Positions 17,050 to 25,701 of a stretch of 64,000 nucleotides of DNA are shown here, in pieces. A model generated the notes under the pieces. It worked only from the letters and a program-made list of their open reading frames with translations. It was not told the origin of the DNA and ran no database searches. This stretch comes from JBEVJK01 sp963791325 (GTDB taxonomy: Bacteria; Pseudomonadota; Alphaproteobacteria; Rhizobiales; Rhizobiaceae). Within the stretch, counting starts at the first letter, position 1; each line of letters starts with the position of its first letter. The translations under genes and the position numbers were made by a program. The stretch is from contig CAWBRU010000016.1 of NCBI GenBank assembly GCA_963791325.1, positions 62,001-126,000 of the forward strand. Direction: 5' to 3'.

Positions 17050-18168
17050 TCAAGGCAAGTCTTGGTGGTCTGCCGGCGCGGCGTATGCCGCATTGTAGCC
17101 CTCGAAGGCGACGGCTTTGACCACGGCGAACACCGCCCGCCCGGGAGCCAGTTCGAGCTGCGCGCGCGAGCGGCGCGTCACCCGGGCGAGCAGCCGATCC
17201 GCCCCGCTGCGCAGCGCCAGCAGGACATCCACGGGTCCGTCTTCGCGCAGCTCCTCGACCGTGGCCGCCAGCACGTTGAGCGCGCTGATCTCGGATGGCG
17301 GCGCCATCGCGATCATCACGTCGCGCGCCCGGATCCGCGCGCGAAGCTTGGCCCCCGGCGGAACCTCGACGCGCGGCACACGCCATTCGCCGGCAGTCGA
17401 GCGCAGCACGCTCAGGCCGAATTCGGCATCCTGGCCGACCATGACGAGATCGATCAGGGCGCTTGCTTCGTCCCGACCGGCCGTGTCGGCAAGATCGAGA
17501 CGTGACAACAGCCCTGCCGCCGGGCCGCATGCCTCGATCTTGCCTTCGGCCATGATGACGAGGTCGGTGGCGAGGCGCGCCACTTCGGCGATGGCGTGGC
17601 TGACATAGACGATCGGGATCTCAACCTCGTCGCGCAGCCGCTCGATATAGGGCAGGATTTCGGCCTTGCGGCCTTCGTCGAGCGCGGCCAGCGGCTCGTC
17701 CATCAGCATGAGCTTGGGGCTGGCGATCAGCGCCCGGCCGATCGCGACCCGCTGCTTTTCGCCGCCCGATAGGCGGCTTGGCCGCCGCTCGAGCAACTCG
17801 CCGATGCCGAGCAGGTCGACCACCCGGCCGAAATCCGCATAGCGCTCGCCTGCGGGGGTAAAAAAGCGGCCATATCGAAGGTTCTGGCGCACCGTCAGGT
17901 GCGGGAACAGCCGCGCATCCTGGAACACATAGCCGATCCGGCGCCGGTGCTTGGGCACGAACACCCGCGCCGCGGTGTCGACAAGCACCCGCCCGTCGAC
18001 GGCGATCCGGCCCTCTGCCGGCCGGGTGAGGCCGCCGATCAGGTTGACCAGCGAGGTCTTGCCGGAGCCGGATGGACCGAACAAAGCGGTCAGCCGGCCA
18101 CGGCTCTCGAACGCCGCGTCGAGGGCGAAGCTGCCGAGACGCTGACGCACGCTGACCGCGAGCGTCAT
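17050..18168 (-). CDS. modC: Molybdate ABC transporter ATP-binding protein ModC
   Basis: ATPase of the molybdate importer. The 372-residue product starts MTLAVSVRQRLGSFALDAAF; Walker A GPSGSGKT is at 31-38, the signature is LSGGEKQRVAIGRAL, Walker B is LMLMDEPLAALD and the switch histidine is in YVSHAIAEVARL. The C-terminal part carries a Mop/TOBE domain (RIRARDVMIAM, PVDVLLALRSGADRLLARVT). It overlaps modB by 4 bp (ATGA), so translation is coupled. The same frame stays open far upstream inside modB, which is shadow. Confidence 0.96.
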   Translation of the reverse strand: MTLAVSVRQRLGSFALDAAFESRGRLTALFGPSGSGKTSLVNLIGGLTRPAEGRIAVDGRVLVDTAARVFVPKHRRRIGYVFQDARLFPHLTVRQNLRYGRFFTPAGERYADFGRVVDLLGIGELLERRPSRLSGGEKQRVAIGRALIASPKLMLMDEPLAALDEGRKAEILPYIERLRDEVEIPIVYVSHAIAEVARLATDLVIMAEGKIEACGPAAGLLSRLDLADTAGRDEASALIDLVMVGQDAEFGLSVLRSTAGEWRVPRVEVPPGAKLRARIRARDVMIAMAPPSEISALNVLAATVEELREDGPVDVLLALRSGADRLLARVTRRSRAQLELAPGRAVFAVVKAVAFEGYNAAYAAPADHQDLP

Positions 18169-18866
18169 TCGATCTCCATGGTCCGGCTCACCCGCCGCGC
18201 CAAGAGCTCGGAGGCGATCAGCGCAATCATGGCAATGGCAATCGAGATCGCCGTCAGCCGCAAGGCGCCGGTCTCGCCGCCCGGAACCTGGGTGAAGGTA
18301 TAGATCGCCGAGGGCAGCGTCTGCGTCTCCCCCGGAATGTTGGAGACGAAGGTGATGGTGGCGCCGAACTCGCCCATCGCCTTGGCGAAGCACAGCACCA
18401 TCCCGGCGATGATGCCGGGCAGAGTGAGCGGCAAGGTGATGGTCAGGAACACCCAGGCAGGGGCCGCGCCAAGCGTGCCGGCCGCCGCCTCCAGCCGGCG
18501 GTCGACGGCCTCGAGCGACAGCCGGATCGCCCTTACCATCAGCGGGAATGCCATCACCCCGCAGGCGAGTGCTGCGCCCGTCCAACGAAATGCAAAGACG
18601 ACGCCGAAGGTATTGTCGAGGAATGCCCCCACCGGGCCGCGGCGGCCGAAGGTGAGCAACAGCAGATAGCCGGTGACCACCGGCGGCAGGATCAGCGGCA
18701 GATGGACCAGGCCGTTGACCAGCGACTTCGCCCAAAATTCCTTGCGCGCCAAGAGATACGCAATGGCGATGCCGAACGGCAGACTGACGATCGTCGCCCA
18801 GGTCGACACCTTGATGGAGAGCCGCACCGCATCCCACTCGTCAGGGCTCAGTTGCGCCCACTGCAT
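18165..18866 (-). CDS. modB: Molybdate ABC transporter permease ModB
   Basis: Inner-membrane permease, 233 residues, with five to six hydrophobic helices (VSTWATIVSLPFGIAIAYLL, LPLILPPVVTGYLLL, ITLPLTLPGIIAGMVLCFAK). The cytoplasmic EAA-type loop AAGTLGAAPAWVFLTITLPL contacts ModC. FPLMVRAIRLSLEAVDRRLE is a typical ModB block. It lies between modA (91 bp gap) and modC (4 bp overlap). Confidence 0.95.
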   Translation of the reverse strand: MQWAQLSPDEWDAVRLSIKVSTWATIVSLPFGIAIAYLLARKEFWAKSLVNGLVHLPLILPPVVTGYLLLLTFGRRGPVGAFLDNTFGVVFAFRWTGAALACGVMAFPLMVRAIRLSLEAVDRRLEAAAGTLGAAPAWVFLTITLPLTLPGIIAGMVLCFAKAMGEFGATITFVSNIPGETQTLPSAIYTFTQVPGGETGALRLTAISIAIAMIALIASELLARRVSRTMEIE

Positions 18867-18957
18867 CGGCTGCCGTGCCCTCTCCCTCTGGCCAGTCCTG
18901 TGCGATTCCCGGGACGCTTCTTCCGGTTGTCCGTCTGGAATTGCGGAAGGCGAAGAT

Positions 18958-19752
18958 CTACGGCTTCAATACCGTAAAGCCCTGTGCCTCGAACAGCTGT
19001 CTGGCCTTGTCGGACTGCAGAAAATCGAGGAACGCCGCGGTATCGGCGGCCTTGGCGGCTGCGGTTGCAGCCACCGGATAGATGATCGGCTTGTGCGAAT
19101 CGTCCGGGAAGGTGCCGACGATCCTCACCTTGGGATCGGCGGCGGCGTCGGTCTGGTAGACGATGCCGAGCGGCGCCTCGCCGGTCGAGACGAGTGCAAG
19201 CGCCGCGCGCACGTTCTCCGCTTGCGCTATGCTTTTCTCGACCGAAGCCCAAACGCCGAGCGTTTCCAGCGCTTCCTTGCCGTATTTGCCGGCCGGCACC
19301 GAATCGACATTGCCCATCGCCAGCTTGCCGTCGCCGAGCAATCCGGCAAGGTCGAAGCCTTTGACGATATCGGCCTTGGCCGCCGAGTCCGCCGGTGCAA
19401 CGAGCACGATCCGATTGCCGAGCAGTTGGTGCTCGGTGTCCTTCTTGGTCAGTTTGCGGTCGGACAGATAGGCCATCCAGTCGAGATCGGCGGAGATGAA
19501 GACGTCGGCCGGCGCCCCCTGCTCGATCTGCTTGGCCAGGGCAGAGCTCGCCGCATAAGAGATGGTGGCGCTCTTGCCGGTCTTAGCCTTCCACGCCGCG
19601 TTGATGTCGTCGAGCGCGTTCTTCAGGCTGGCCGCGGCAAAGACGGTAACCTGATCGGCAGCGCGCGCAGCCGGCAACCCGCCCGCCAGCGACACCGCCA
19701 GCGCCGCCAAGGCCAGCAGCGCCCGCAATCCAAATCCTCTCCTGGTCGGCAT
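18958..19752 (-). CDS. modA: Molybdate-binding periplasmic protein ModA
   Basis: Substrate-binding protein of the molybdate importer. The 264-residue product has a signal peptide (ALAALAVSLAGGLPAARA) and the ModA blocks VFAAASLKNALDDI, ISYAASSALAKQIEQGAPAD, ADVFISADLDWMAYLSDR, NRIVLVAPAD, NVDSVPAGKYGKEAL and GIVYQTDAA, which include the tetrahedral-oxyanion ligands. It is the first gene of modABC-modE and has a ModE operator about 65-90 bp upstream. Confidence 0.96.
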   Translation of the reverse strand: MPTRRGFGLRALLALAALAVSLAGGLPAARAADQVTVFAAASLKNALDDINAAWKAKTGKSATISYAASSALAKQIEQGAPADVFISADLDWMAYLSDRKLTKKDTEHQLLGNRIVLVAPADSAAKADIVKGFDLAGLLGDGKLAMGNVDSVPAGKYGKEALETLGVWASVEKSIAQAENVRAALALVSTGEAPLGIVYQTDAAADPKVRIVGTFPDDSHKPIIYPVAATAAAKAADTAAFLDFLQSDKARQLFEAQGFTVLKP

Positions 19753-19815
19753 GCCGGATGTGCTCCCTTCCCGATGTTCGACGTCCGACGCCGCTCAGTC
19801 CCCTGCTGCGGCCAT

Positions 19816-19839
19816 CGATATATTCAATCAAACATAACA
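19816..19839 (-). promoter_or_regulatory. ModE operator (molybdenum box) upstream of modA
   Basis: CGATATAT (19816-19823), 8 bases, ACATAACA (19832-19839). The E. coli modA operator is CGTTATAT-N8-ACATAACG, so 14 of 16 half-site bases and the spacing agree. The site is 64-87 bp before the modA start and the cassette contains its own short ModE. Molybdate-loaded ModE would be expected to repress here. Confidence 0.8.
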
Positions 19840-19878
19840 CCGGCCGCGCGTCCAGCCGTGCACTTTCCGGCGGAAGCT

Positions 19879-21447
19879 TCAGGCAAGGGGCTTCGACAGC
19901 GACGCGACCGTCTGCAGGGCGCCGTCGAGCAGTTCGCCCTTCTCGTCCATGAGAGCGGCCTCGCGCAAGCGCCGCAGCCAGTCGGCGCCGTCGCTGCGCC
20001 CGGCGAGCTGCGGGACGGCGCTCAACACCCGGTCGAACTTGGATTGGCCGCGCGCATGGGTGTCGCTGTAGCCCTTGATCAGCCGGCGGCAGTTGAGGAT
20101 CTCGACGGCGAGGTCGTAGTGCTCCGGGGCGTGGACCCGCGCCAGCGCGAACCAGGCCTGGAGATGCCGGGATTCGACCTGGTGACGAAGCAGACGGCGG
20201 CGGTAGCGGCTGAGCCCGGCGATCAGCCATAGGACCGCAAAGCCGCCCAGGCTGTCGGTGCGCACCCGCCTGCCGCGATTGATGAGGCGGTCGAGAGTGC
20301 GGGCAAGCCGTGGCCGCGCCTCGATGGCGCGGCCGAGGCCAGCAGGCAAGGTGCCGCAGAACTCCTCGATGCGCGGATGGAAATATTCGGTTACCTGGAC
20401 CACCGATCGCGCATCGGCAGCGACGGCGCGCCGCACCCTGGCAGTGCGCGCCGCGCGCGTCTTCAGGTCGGCCACCCTGAGGATGTCGTCGTAGCACATC
20501 GCGTTGGCGAGATGTTTGGCAGCCGCCACCGACAGCCTGTGGCCGTGGGCGTCGTCGTCGAGCGCCAGCGCCTGTGCGAGCCGGTCGAGATATTCACCGC
20601 CATAGGCCGGGTCCTGATAGTCGACCACCTTGGCGAGCCCGCGCCGCGCCATCTCACGCACGCCGGCGGGGAGGCCATCGGCACGCGCCTGGAGCGCGCG
20701 CCAGGCGGCAAGCAGCCGCGGCGGCCCGCCGACCCCGGACGCCGCCGGCCGCGCCCGCTCGGCCGAGCCGCCCCCCGGCGGCGCCGCCTCGCCGCCCTCG
20801 TCCGCCCGCCGAAAGGCCTCGGCGAACGCGGCGAGACTTGCCGCAACGCCCCGCTCGGAGGCACGGATCGCCGCTTCATAGCTGTCGCGGGCAAACGGCA
20901 GCGCCCCCGAACCGGCCAGCGCCCCGAACAGGCTTGCCGAGATCACCGAGCCGGCCGCGACTGCGATCGCCTCCATGTCGAAGGCGACGACGCGCCGCGC
21001 GGCGGCGCCGGCTGCTTTCTCCACCGCCGCCGCCGGTGCCCGGCCGTCGCCCGGAACGATCTTTTCCGAAACCGCCGGGATGCGGTGCGAGGAGGCGATC
21101 AGTGTCGTCCGGTCCGGGGTGACGAAGCCGCGCATCGCGGCCCGCCCGGCCTCCATCAGTTCGGCCGCAATGACGATGTCGACATCGCCCTGCGCCGGCG
21201 ACAGCGCAAACACCGGCTGCTTGCCACGGTCGGGGCTGAGCTCGATGTAGTAGATCGTCGCCCCGGTGCGCTGGGCGACGCCCGCCACCGAGGTCGACTG
21301 GGCAACAAAGCCGCTGCGTTCGGCAGCGTCGACGATCCAATCGGCCAGCACGCCGCCGCCTTGGCCGCCGACGGCCAGCACGGCGATCTTGATCAGACCG
21401 CCGCTCTCCGGCACGAGCCGCGGCTCCGGCAGCACCGTATCAGGCAT
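19879..21447 (-). CDS. Indolepyruvate-type ferredoxin oxidoreductase beta subunit with C-terminal DUF6537
   Basis: Gamma/beta-type subunit of a 2-oxoacid:ferredoxin oxidoreductase. The 522-residue product begins MPDTVLPEPRLVPESGGLIK; residues about 20-215 form the POR-gamma domain (IAVLAVGGQGGGVLADWIVD, QSTSVAGVAQRTGATIYYIE). After a Gly/Pro linker, residues about 240-520 match the helical DUF6537 domain seen in aerobic large indolepyruvate oxidoreductases (VDYQDPAYGGEYLDRL, HLANAMCYDDILRVADLKTR, KGYSDTHARGQSKFDRVL). The start at 21447 overlaps the partner gene by 8 bp. The frame open upstream of that is shadow. Confidence 0.85.
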   Translation of the reverse strand: MPDTVLPEPRLVPESGGLIKIAVLAVGGQGGGVLADWIVDAAERSGFVAQSTSVAGVAQRTGATIYYIELSPDRGKQPVFALSPAQGDVDIVIAAELMEAGRAAMRGFVTPDRTTLIASSHRIPAVSEKIVPGDGRAPAAAVEKAAGAAARRVVAFDMEAIAVAAGSVISASLFGALAGSGALPFARDSYEAAIRASERGVAASLAAFAEAFRRADEGGEAAPPGGGSAERARPAASGVGGPPRLLAAWRALQARADGLPAGVREMARRGLAKVVDYQDPAYGGEYLDRLAQALALDDDAHGHRLSVAAAKHLANAMCYDDILRVADLKTRAARTARVRRAVAADARSVVQVTEYFHPRIEEFCGTLPAGLGRAIEARPRLARTLDRLINRGRRVRTDSLGGFAVLWLIAGLSRYRRRLLRHQVESRHLQAWFALARVHAPEHYDLAVEILNCRRLIKGYSDTHARGQSKFDRVLSAVPQLAGRSDGADWLRRLREAALMDEKGELLDGALQTVASLSKPLA

Positions 21448-23593
21448 CGGAGAACGCCAGCCGGCGGCGTTCGCGCCGCCGCTGCAGCAAGCCGATCGCG
21501 GCACGGCGCAGCCGATCGAGCGCCCGCTCGGCGCGGCCGGGATTGTGCACCGTGTCGGCCCGATAGAAGGACGGGCACAGCACGGCGGCATCGGCGACCT
21601 CGCCGCAATTGCCGCAGCCGACGCAGTTCTGGTCGATATGAGCGACCGGATCGTCGCGCAGCGGATCATCGAGGCTCTTGACCGACAGCGATGGGCAGCC
21701 CGACAGCCGCATGCAGGCGTGATCGCCGGTGCAGACATCCTCGTCGACGCCGAATTTGGGTTTCACCACCCGTGTGCCGCCCTTGATCGCCCGATCGAGC
21801 AAAGGCCGCTCGCGTCGTTGGCGATTGAGCATGCATTCGGACGACGCCACGATCACCTTCGGTCCGGACTCGGCGGTGGTCAGCGCCTCCTTGAGCGTCG
21901 CCCGCATCGTGCCGACATCGTAGGTGTCGGTGATATGGCGCACCCAGTTGACCCCCATCCCCTTCACCGCTTCGGTGATCGGATGCTTGGTCGACTTGGA
22001 CCGGTTGGCGGCGCGCGAGGACAGGATGTCCTGGCCGCCCGTCGCCGCGGAGTAGTAGTTGTCGACGACGACGATGACCCCGTCATTGCGGTTGAACACG
22101 GCATTGCCGATCGACGAGGTCAGGCCGTTGTGCCAAAAGCCGCCGTCCCCGACGAAGGAGATCGAGCGCCGCTTGGCCTCCGGCGCGTTGAAAGCCGATG
22201 CCGAAGCCGGGCCGAGGCCGTAGCCCATCGTCGTGGCGCCGAGCTCGAAGGGCGGCATGATCGAGAACAGATGGCAGCCGATATCGGAGGCGATGTGGTG
22301 CTTGCCGAGCTCCTGCTCGGTGAGCTTGGTGGCGGCGAAGATCGGCCGCTCCGGGCAGCCGACGCAGAAGCCCGGCGGTCGCGCCGGAACCATCGCCGCC
22401 AGCTCGGGGGCCCCGGCAGCCGGCTTGACCGCGTTGGGCGCACGGATGGTGGCCGGTAGCAGCTGCGGCGCTTCGGCGCGCAGGAACGCCTCGACGCCGT
22501 CGAGCATCACCTGGCCGGTGTACTCTCCGGCCATTGGCAGATACTCCTTGCCGACCACGCGCGCCGTGCCGCCGCGCTTGTGCAGCAGCGCCGCGAACGC
22601 CTGCTCGATATAGTTGGGCTGGCCCTCCTCGACCACCAGCACCGCATCCTTGCCCTCGGCAAAGCCAAGGAATTCCTCGTCGATCAGCGGGTAGGCGGCA
22701 TTGAGCACATAGAGCGGCACGTCCGTTTCGCCGTAGAGGTCGGCCAAGCCGAGCCGCTGCAAAGCCCGGATCACGGCATTGTACATGCCTCCCTGCATGG
22801 CGATCCCGACGGTGCCCGCGGCGCTGCCGAAGAACTCGTTGATCTTGTTCCTGCGGATGAAATCGACGGCGGCCGGCCAGCGCTTTTCGACCTTTTCCTT
22901 CTCGTGCAGGAACGACGCCGGGGGCAGCACGATGCGCCCGGTGTCGCGGCGCGGTGCTTCCAGCGCCTCGGCCACCGTCATCGCCGGCCGCCGATTGTCC
23001 TTGGTGGTGAAACGGCCGTGGACGTGGCAGCAGCGGATGCGCACCAACAGCATCACCGGCGTGTTCGACGCCTCGGACAGGGCAAACCCGTCCTCGACCG
23101 CCTTGACGATCGACGGCAGATTGGGCCGCGGGTCGAGCAGCCACACCTGGCTCTTCATGGCGAAGGCATGGCTGCGCTCCTGCATGATCGAGGAGCCTTC
23201 GCCATAGTCCTCACCGACGATGATCAAGGCGCCGCCGGTGACGCCGCCCGAGGCAAGATTGGCGAGCGCGTCGGACGCCACATTGGTGCCGACCGTCGAC
23301 TTGAACGTCGCCGCGCCCCGGATCGGGTAATGCACCGAGGCCGCCAGCATCGCGGTGGCGGTCGCCTCCGAGGCGCTCGCCTCGAAGTGAACGCCGAGTT
23401 CGCCCAGAATGTCCTGGGCATCGGCCAAGACGTCCATCAGATGGCTGATCGGCGCGCCCTGGTAGCCGCCGACATAGCCGACGCCGCTCTCCAGCAGCGC
23501 CTTGGTGATCGCCAGGATGCCTTCACCGGAGAAGGTTTCGCCGGCGCCCAGCCTGAGCTTCTCGACTTCCTTCGCAAACGACCGTTCGGCCAT
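21440..23593 (-). CDS. Indolepyruvate-type ferredoxin oxidoreductase alpha subunit (ThDP, 4Fe-4S)
   Basis: Catalytic subunit that would oxidatively decarboxylate an aryl- or branched 2-oxoacid to its CoA ester and pass electrons to ferredoxin. In 717 residues it shows an N-terminal pyrimidine domain (GVGYVGGYQGAPISHLMDVL, FKSTVGTNVASDALANL), the ThDP-binding C-terminal domain (CVGCPERPIF, SDIGCHLFSIMPPF, SFVGDGGFWHNGL, VVVVDNYYSAATGG) and two Cys clusters at the end (VCTGDHACMRLSGCPS, CVGCGNCG). The first cluster is CxxxxxCxxxxxC rather than the standard CxxCxxC, as in other aerobic homologues. The substrate is not known. Confidence 0.87.
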   Translation of the reverse strand: MAERSFAKEVEKLRLGAGETFSGEGILAITKALLESGVGYVGGYQGAPISHLMDVLADAQDILGELGVHFEASASEATATAMLAASVHYPIRGAATFKSTVGTNVASDALANLASGGVTGGALIIVGEDYGEGSSIMQERSHAFAMKSQVWLLDPRPNLPSIVKAVEDGFALSEASNTPVMLLVRIRCCHVHGRFTTKDNRRPAMTVAEALEAPRRDTGRIVLPPASFLHEKEKVEKRWPAAVDFIRRNKINEFFGSAAGTVGIAMQGGMYNAVIRALQRLGLADLYGETDVPLYVLNAAYPLIDEEFLGFAEGKDAVLVVEEGQPNYIEQAFAALLHKRGGTARVVGKEYLPMAGEYTGQVMLDGVEAFLRAEAPQLLPATIRAPNAVKPAAGAPELAAMVPARPPGFCVGCPERPIFAATKLTEQELGKHHIASDIGCHLFSIMPPFELGATTMGYGLGPASASAFNAPEAKRRSISFVGDGGFWHNGLTSSIGNAVFNRNDGVIVVVDNYYSAATGGQDILSSRAANRSKSTKHPITEAVKGMGVNWVRHITDTYDVGTMRATLKEALTTAESGPKVIVASSECMLNRQRRERPLLDRAIKGGTRVVKPKFGVDEDVCTGDHACMRLSGCPSLSVKSLDDPLRDDPVAHIDQNCVGCGNCGEVADAAVLCPSFYRADTVHNPGRAERALDRLRRAAIGLLQRRRERRRLAFSDA

Positions 23594-23621
23594 GGCAGCG
23601 CCCTCTTGGCGGATTCAAACG

Positions 23622-24104
23622 TCAGAAATCGTGCTTGCGGATGTTGCGCAGCATCTTCTGCAACGTGGCGACCAAGGCGCCGTATTCCTCCTGGCCGATG
23701 CCGTCGAACATCCGCTCGAAGCTGGCATGCATCCACGGCCAGGCGCGGGCGAACTCCGCACGGCCCTCGTCGGTGAGGAATACCTTGCGCACGCGGCTGT
23801 CGGTCTCGCCGAGCTCGCGCCGCACCAGCCCCTGGGCCTCCAGCGCATCCAGCGTGCGGCTGAGCGTCGACTGCTCGATGACCGTATAGACGGCGAGCGC
23901 GCTGATCGGCAGCCCGTCGCTGACCGACAGCACGGCGAGCGTCCGCACCTGGGCGGTGGTGAGGTCGTGCTTGCGCAGGTCCTCGCGCAGGGTGGCGTTG
24001 TAGCGCCCCATGATCCGGTTCATCAGGTAGGGCGCGAACTGCTGCAGGCCGATCTGCCCCAGAGTGGCGATATGTCCAGGCCTGTCGGGCAGTTTCTGGT
24101 CCAT
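23622..24104 (-). CDS. MarR-family transcriptional regulator
   Basis: A 160-residue winged-helix regulator. The HTH region is LTTAQVRTLAVLSVSDGLPI, AVYTVIEQSTLSRTLDALEA, and the wing is RRELGETDSRVRKVFLTDEG, all typical for MarR. It sits between the flavoprotein gene (start codon directly after that gene's stop) and the ferredoxin oxidoreductase pair, so it is probably transcribed with them and controls them. Ligands of this family are often aromatic carboxylates. Confidence 0.9.
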   Translation of the reverse strand: MDQKLPDRPGHIATLGQIGLQQFAPYLMNRIMGRYNATLREDLRKHDLTTAQVRTLAVLSVSDGLPISALAVYTVIEQSTLSRTLDALEAQGLVRRELGETDSRVRKVFLTDEGRAEFARAWPWMHASFERMFDGIGQEEYGALVATLQKMLRNIRKHDF

Positions 24105-25679
24105 CTAGAGCCTCTGCGCGACGAGATAACCGGAGCCGCCGGAGAGCCCGGCGCCGGGGTGGGTGGAGGCGCCGATATGGTAGAGCCCGGCGACCGATGT
24201 CGTATGGTTGACGGTGTCCTTGAACGGCCGCCACAGGAACGACTGGTCAAGCGTCGAAGCGCCGCCATAGGGGTCACCGCCGACGAGGTTGATGTTGAGC
24301 GCCTCGAGATCGGCGGGCGACAGTGCCCGCCGGGCGATCACGTTGTCGCGGAAGCCCTCGCTATGGCGCGCCAGGATCGCCTCGACCCGGTCGGCATAGG
24401 CTTCCCTGAGCGGCGGTGTCCAGGCGCCGTCGGCCGGAATAGCGAGCTCGCCGGCCGCGTCGCCCTTGACCAGGCGCGGGGCCTCGGGCAGCTGCAGCCA
24501 GAGAATCGCCTTGCCGGGTGGGCAGCGCGACGGATCGAGCGCATGCGGCTGGCCGACGCAGATCGTCGGCTCCGCGGGCAACAGCCCGCGCACCGCCTCG
24601 TTGCAGGCGCGCGACACCCCGTCGAGACCAGGCGTCAGATGCAGAAGCGCGACGTCCTCCAGTCCCGCCGCGAGCCAGCGCGGCGGCCGCTGGAGTGCGT
24701 AATGGATCTGGAAATTGCCCTTGCCGTAGCGGTATTGGCGGAGCCGCTCGGGCGGCGGGCCGGCGTCGCCATCGGCGAGCAGGCGGCCGTAGAGCTGGGT
24801 CGGGGTCACCGAGCAGATGACGCTCTTGGCCGCGCGGATCTCCTCGCCGGAGGCCAGGCGGACGCCGGCGGCCCGGCCGTTGGCGCGCAGGATCGAGGCA
24901 ACGTCGGCGCCGGTGCGGATGTCGCCGCCGCGCTCCTTGATCAGCGCCGCGAACGCGTCGAGCAGGCGGCCCGCACCACCCTCGACGATCGGCGCGCCCG
25001 CCGCCTCCAGCGCAAACGCGATCACTTTGGCGATCTGCCCGGAAAAGGCGTCCTCCGGTCCGAGCCCGGCGTGCAGCACCCAGGGCGCAAACAGCGCCCG
25101 CGCCGGTTCGGACCGGTAGCTGCCTTCCAGCCAGGCGCGAGCCGGGGTAAGCGCCTGGCCGAAGAAGGTGGCCAGCCCGCGGGGCTTGCGCCGCCAGGCC
25201 TCGGCAAGCAGCAGCTTGAGCGTCGGCAGACTCCACAGCCCGCCGCCAAGCAGTCCGAACAGCAGTCCGGCATTGGCCTCCACCGCGCCGATGTCGCGGC
25301 CGAGCTGGTCGCCATCGCCGGCGGCGGCAGCCTCGAAGGCGGCGATGTTTTCGGCCCGGTCACGGCCGAGCACCAGGGCGCGGCCGTCGGGCATCAGCAC
25401 CCCGGTCGGCTTGGGGCTGTTGGCGAAGGCCAGCCCATGCCGGGCAAGGTCGGCAGCGAGTGCTGCGAACGCCGGCGATGTGACGAACAGGACGAACGTG
25501 GTCGCCATGACGTCGTGGACGAAGCCCGGCGCCGTCGCCTCGTCGCTCCGGATCGCCCCGCCGATGCGGTCGTTGCGCTCGAGCACCTGCACCCTGGCAC
25601 CCTTGCCGGCGAGCAGCGCCGCGCAGACCAGCGCATTGATGCCGCTGCCGACGATCAGGTGGTCGGGCTCGCGCGACAC
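24105..25679 (-). CDS. Phytoene-dehydrogenase-like FAD-dependent oxidoreductase (copy 1)
   Basis: A COG1233-type flavoprotein of 524 residues. The dinucleotide fold is at the start (HLIVGSGINALVCAALLAGK), then LERNDRIGGAIRSDEATAPG, a central domain, and the C-terminal FAD motif GLYHIGASTHPGAGLSGGSG. The GTG at 25679 follows CAGGAG and places the fold at residue 7; the longer frame upstream has no family likeness. No carotenoid genes are nearby, so a carotenoid role is unlikely; these proteins also act on other polyunsaturated or aryl substrates. It shares fold and motifs with the gene at 26610-28184. Confidence 0.85.
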   Translation of the reverse strand: MSREPDHLIVGSGINALVCAALLAGKGARVQVLERNDRIGGAIRSDEATAPGFVHDVMATTFVLFVTSPAFAALAADLARHGLAFANSPKPTGVLMPDGRALVLGRDRAENIAAFEAAAAGDGDQLGRDIGAVEANAGLLFGLLGGGLWSLPTLKLLLAEAWRRKPRGLATFFGQALTPARAWLEGSYRSEPARALFAPWVLHAGLGPEDAFSGQIAKVIAFALEAAGAPIVEGGAGRLLDAFAALIKERGGDIRTGADVASILRANGRAAGVRLASGEEIRAAKSVICSVTPTQLYGRLLADGDAGPPPERLRQYRYGKGNFQIHYALQRPPRWLAAGLEDVALLHLTPGLDGVSRACNEAVRGLLPAEPTICVGQPHALDPSRCPPGKAILWLQLPEAPRLVKGDAAGELAIPADGAWTPPLREAYADRVEAILARHSEGFRDNVIARRALSPADLEALNINLVGGDPYGGASTLDQSFLWRPFKDTVNHTTSVAGLYHIGASTHPGAGLSGGSGYLVAQRL

Positions 25680-25701
25680 CGCTCCTGACCCGCTTCGTGC
25701 C

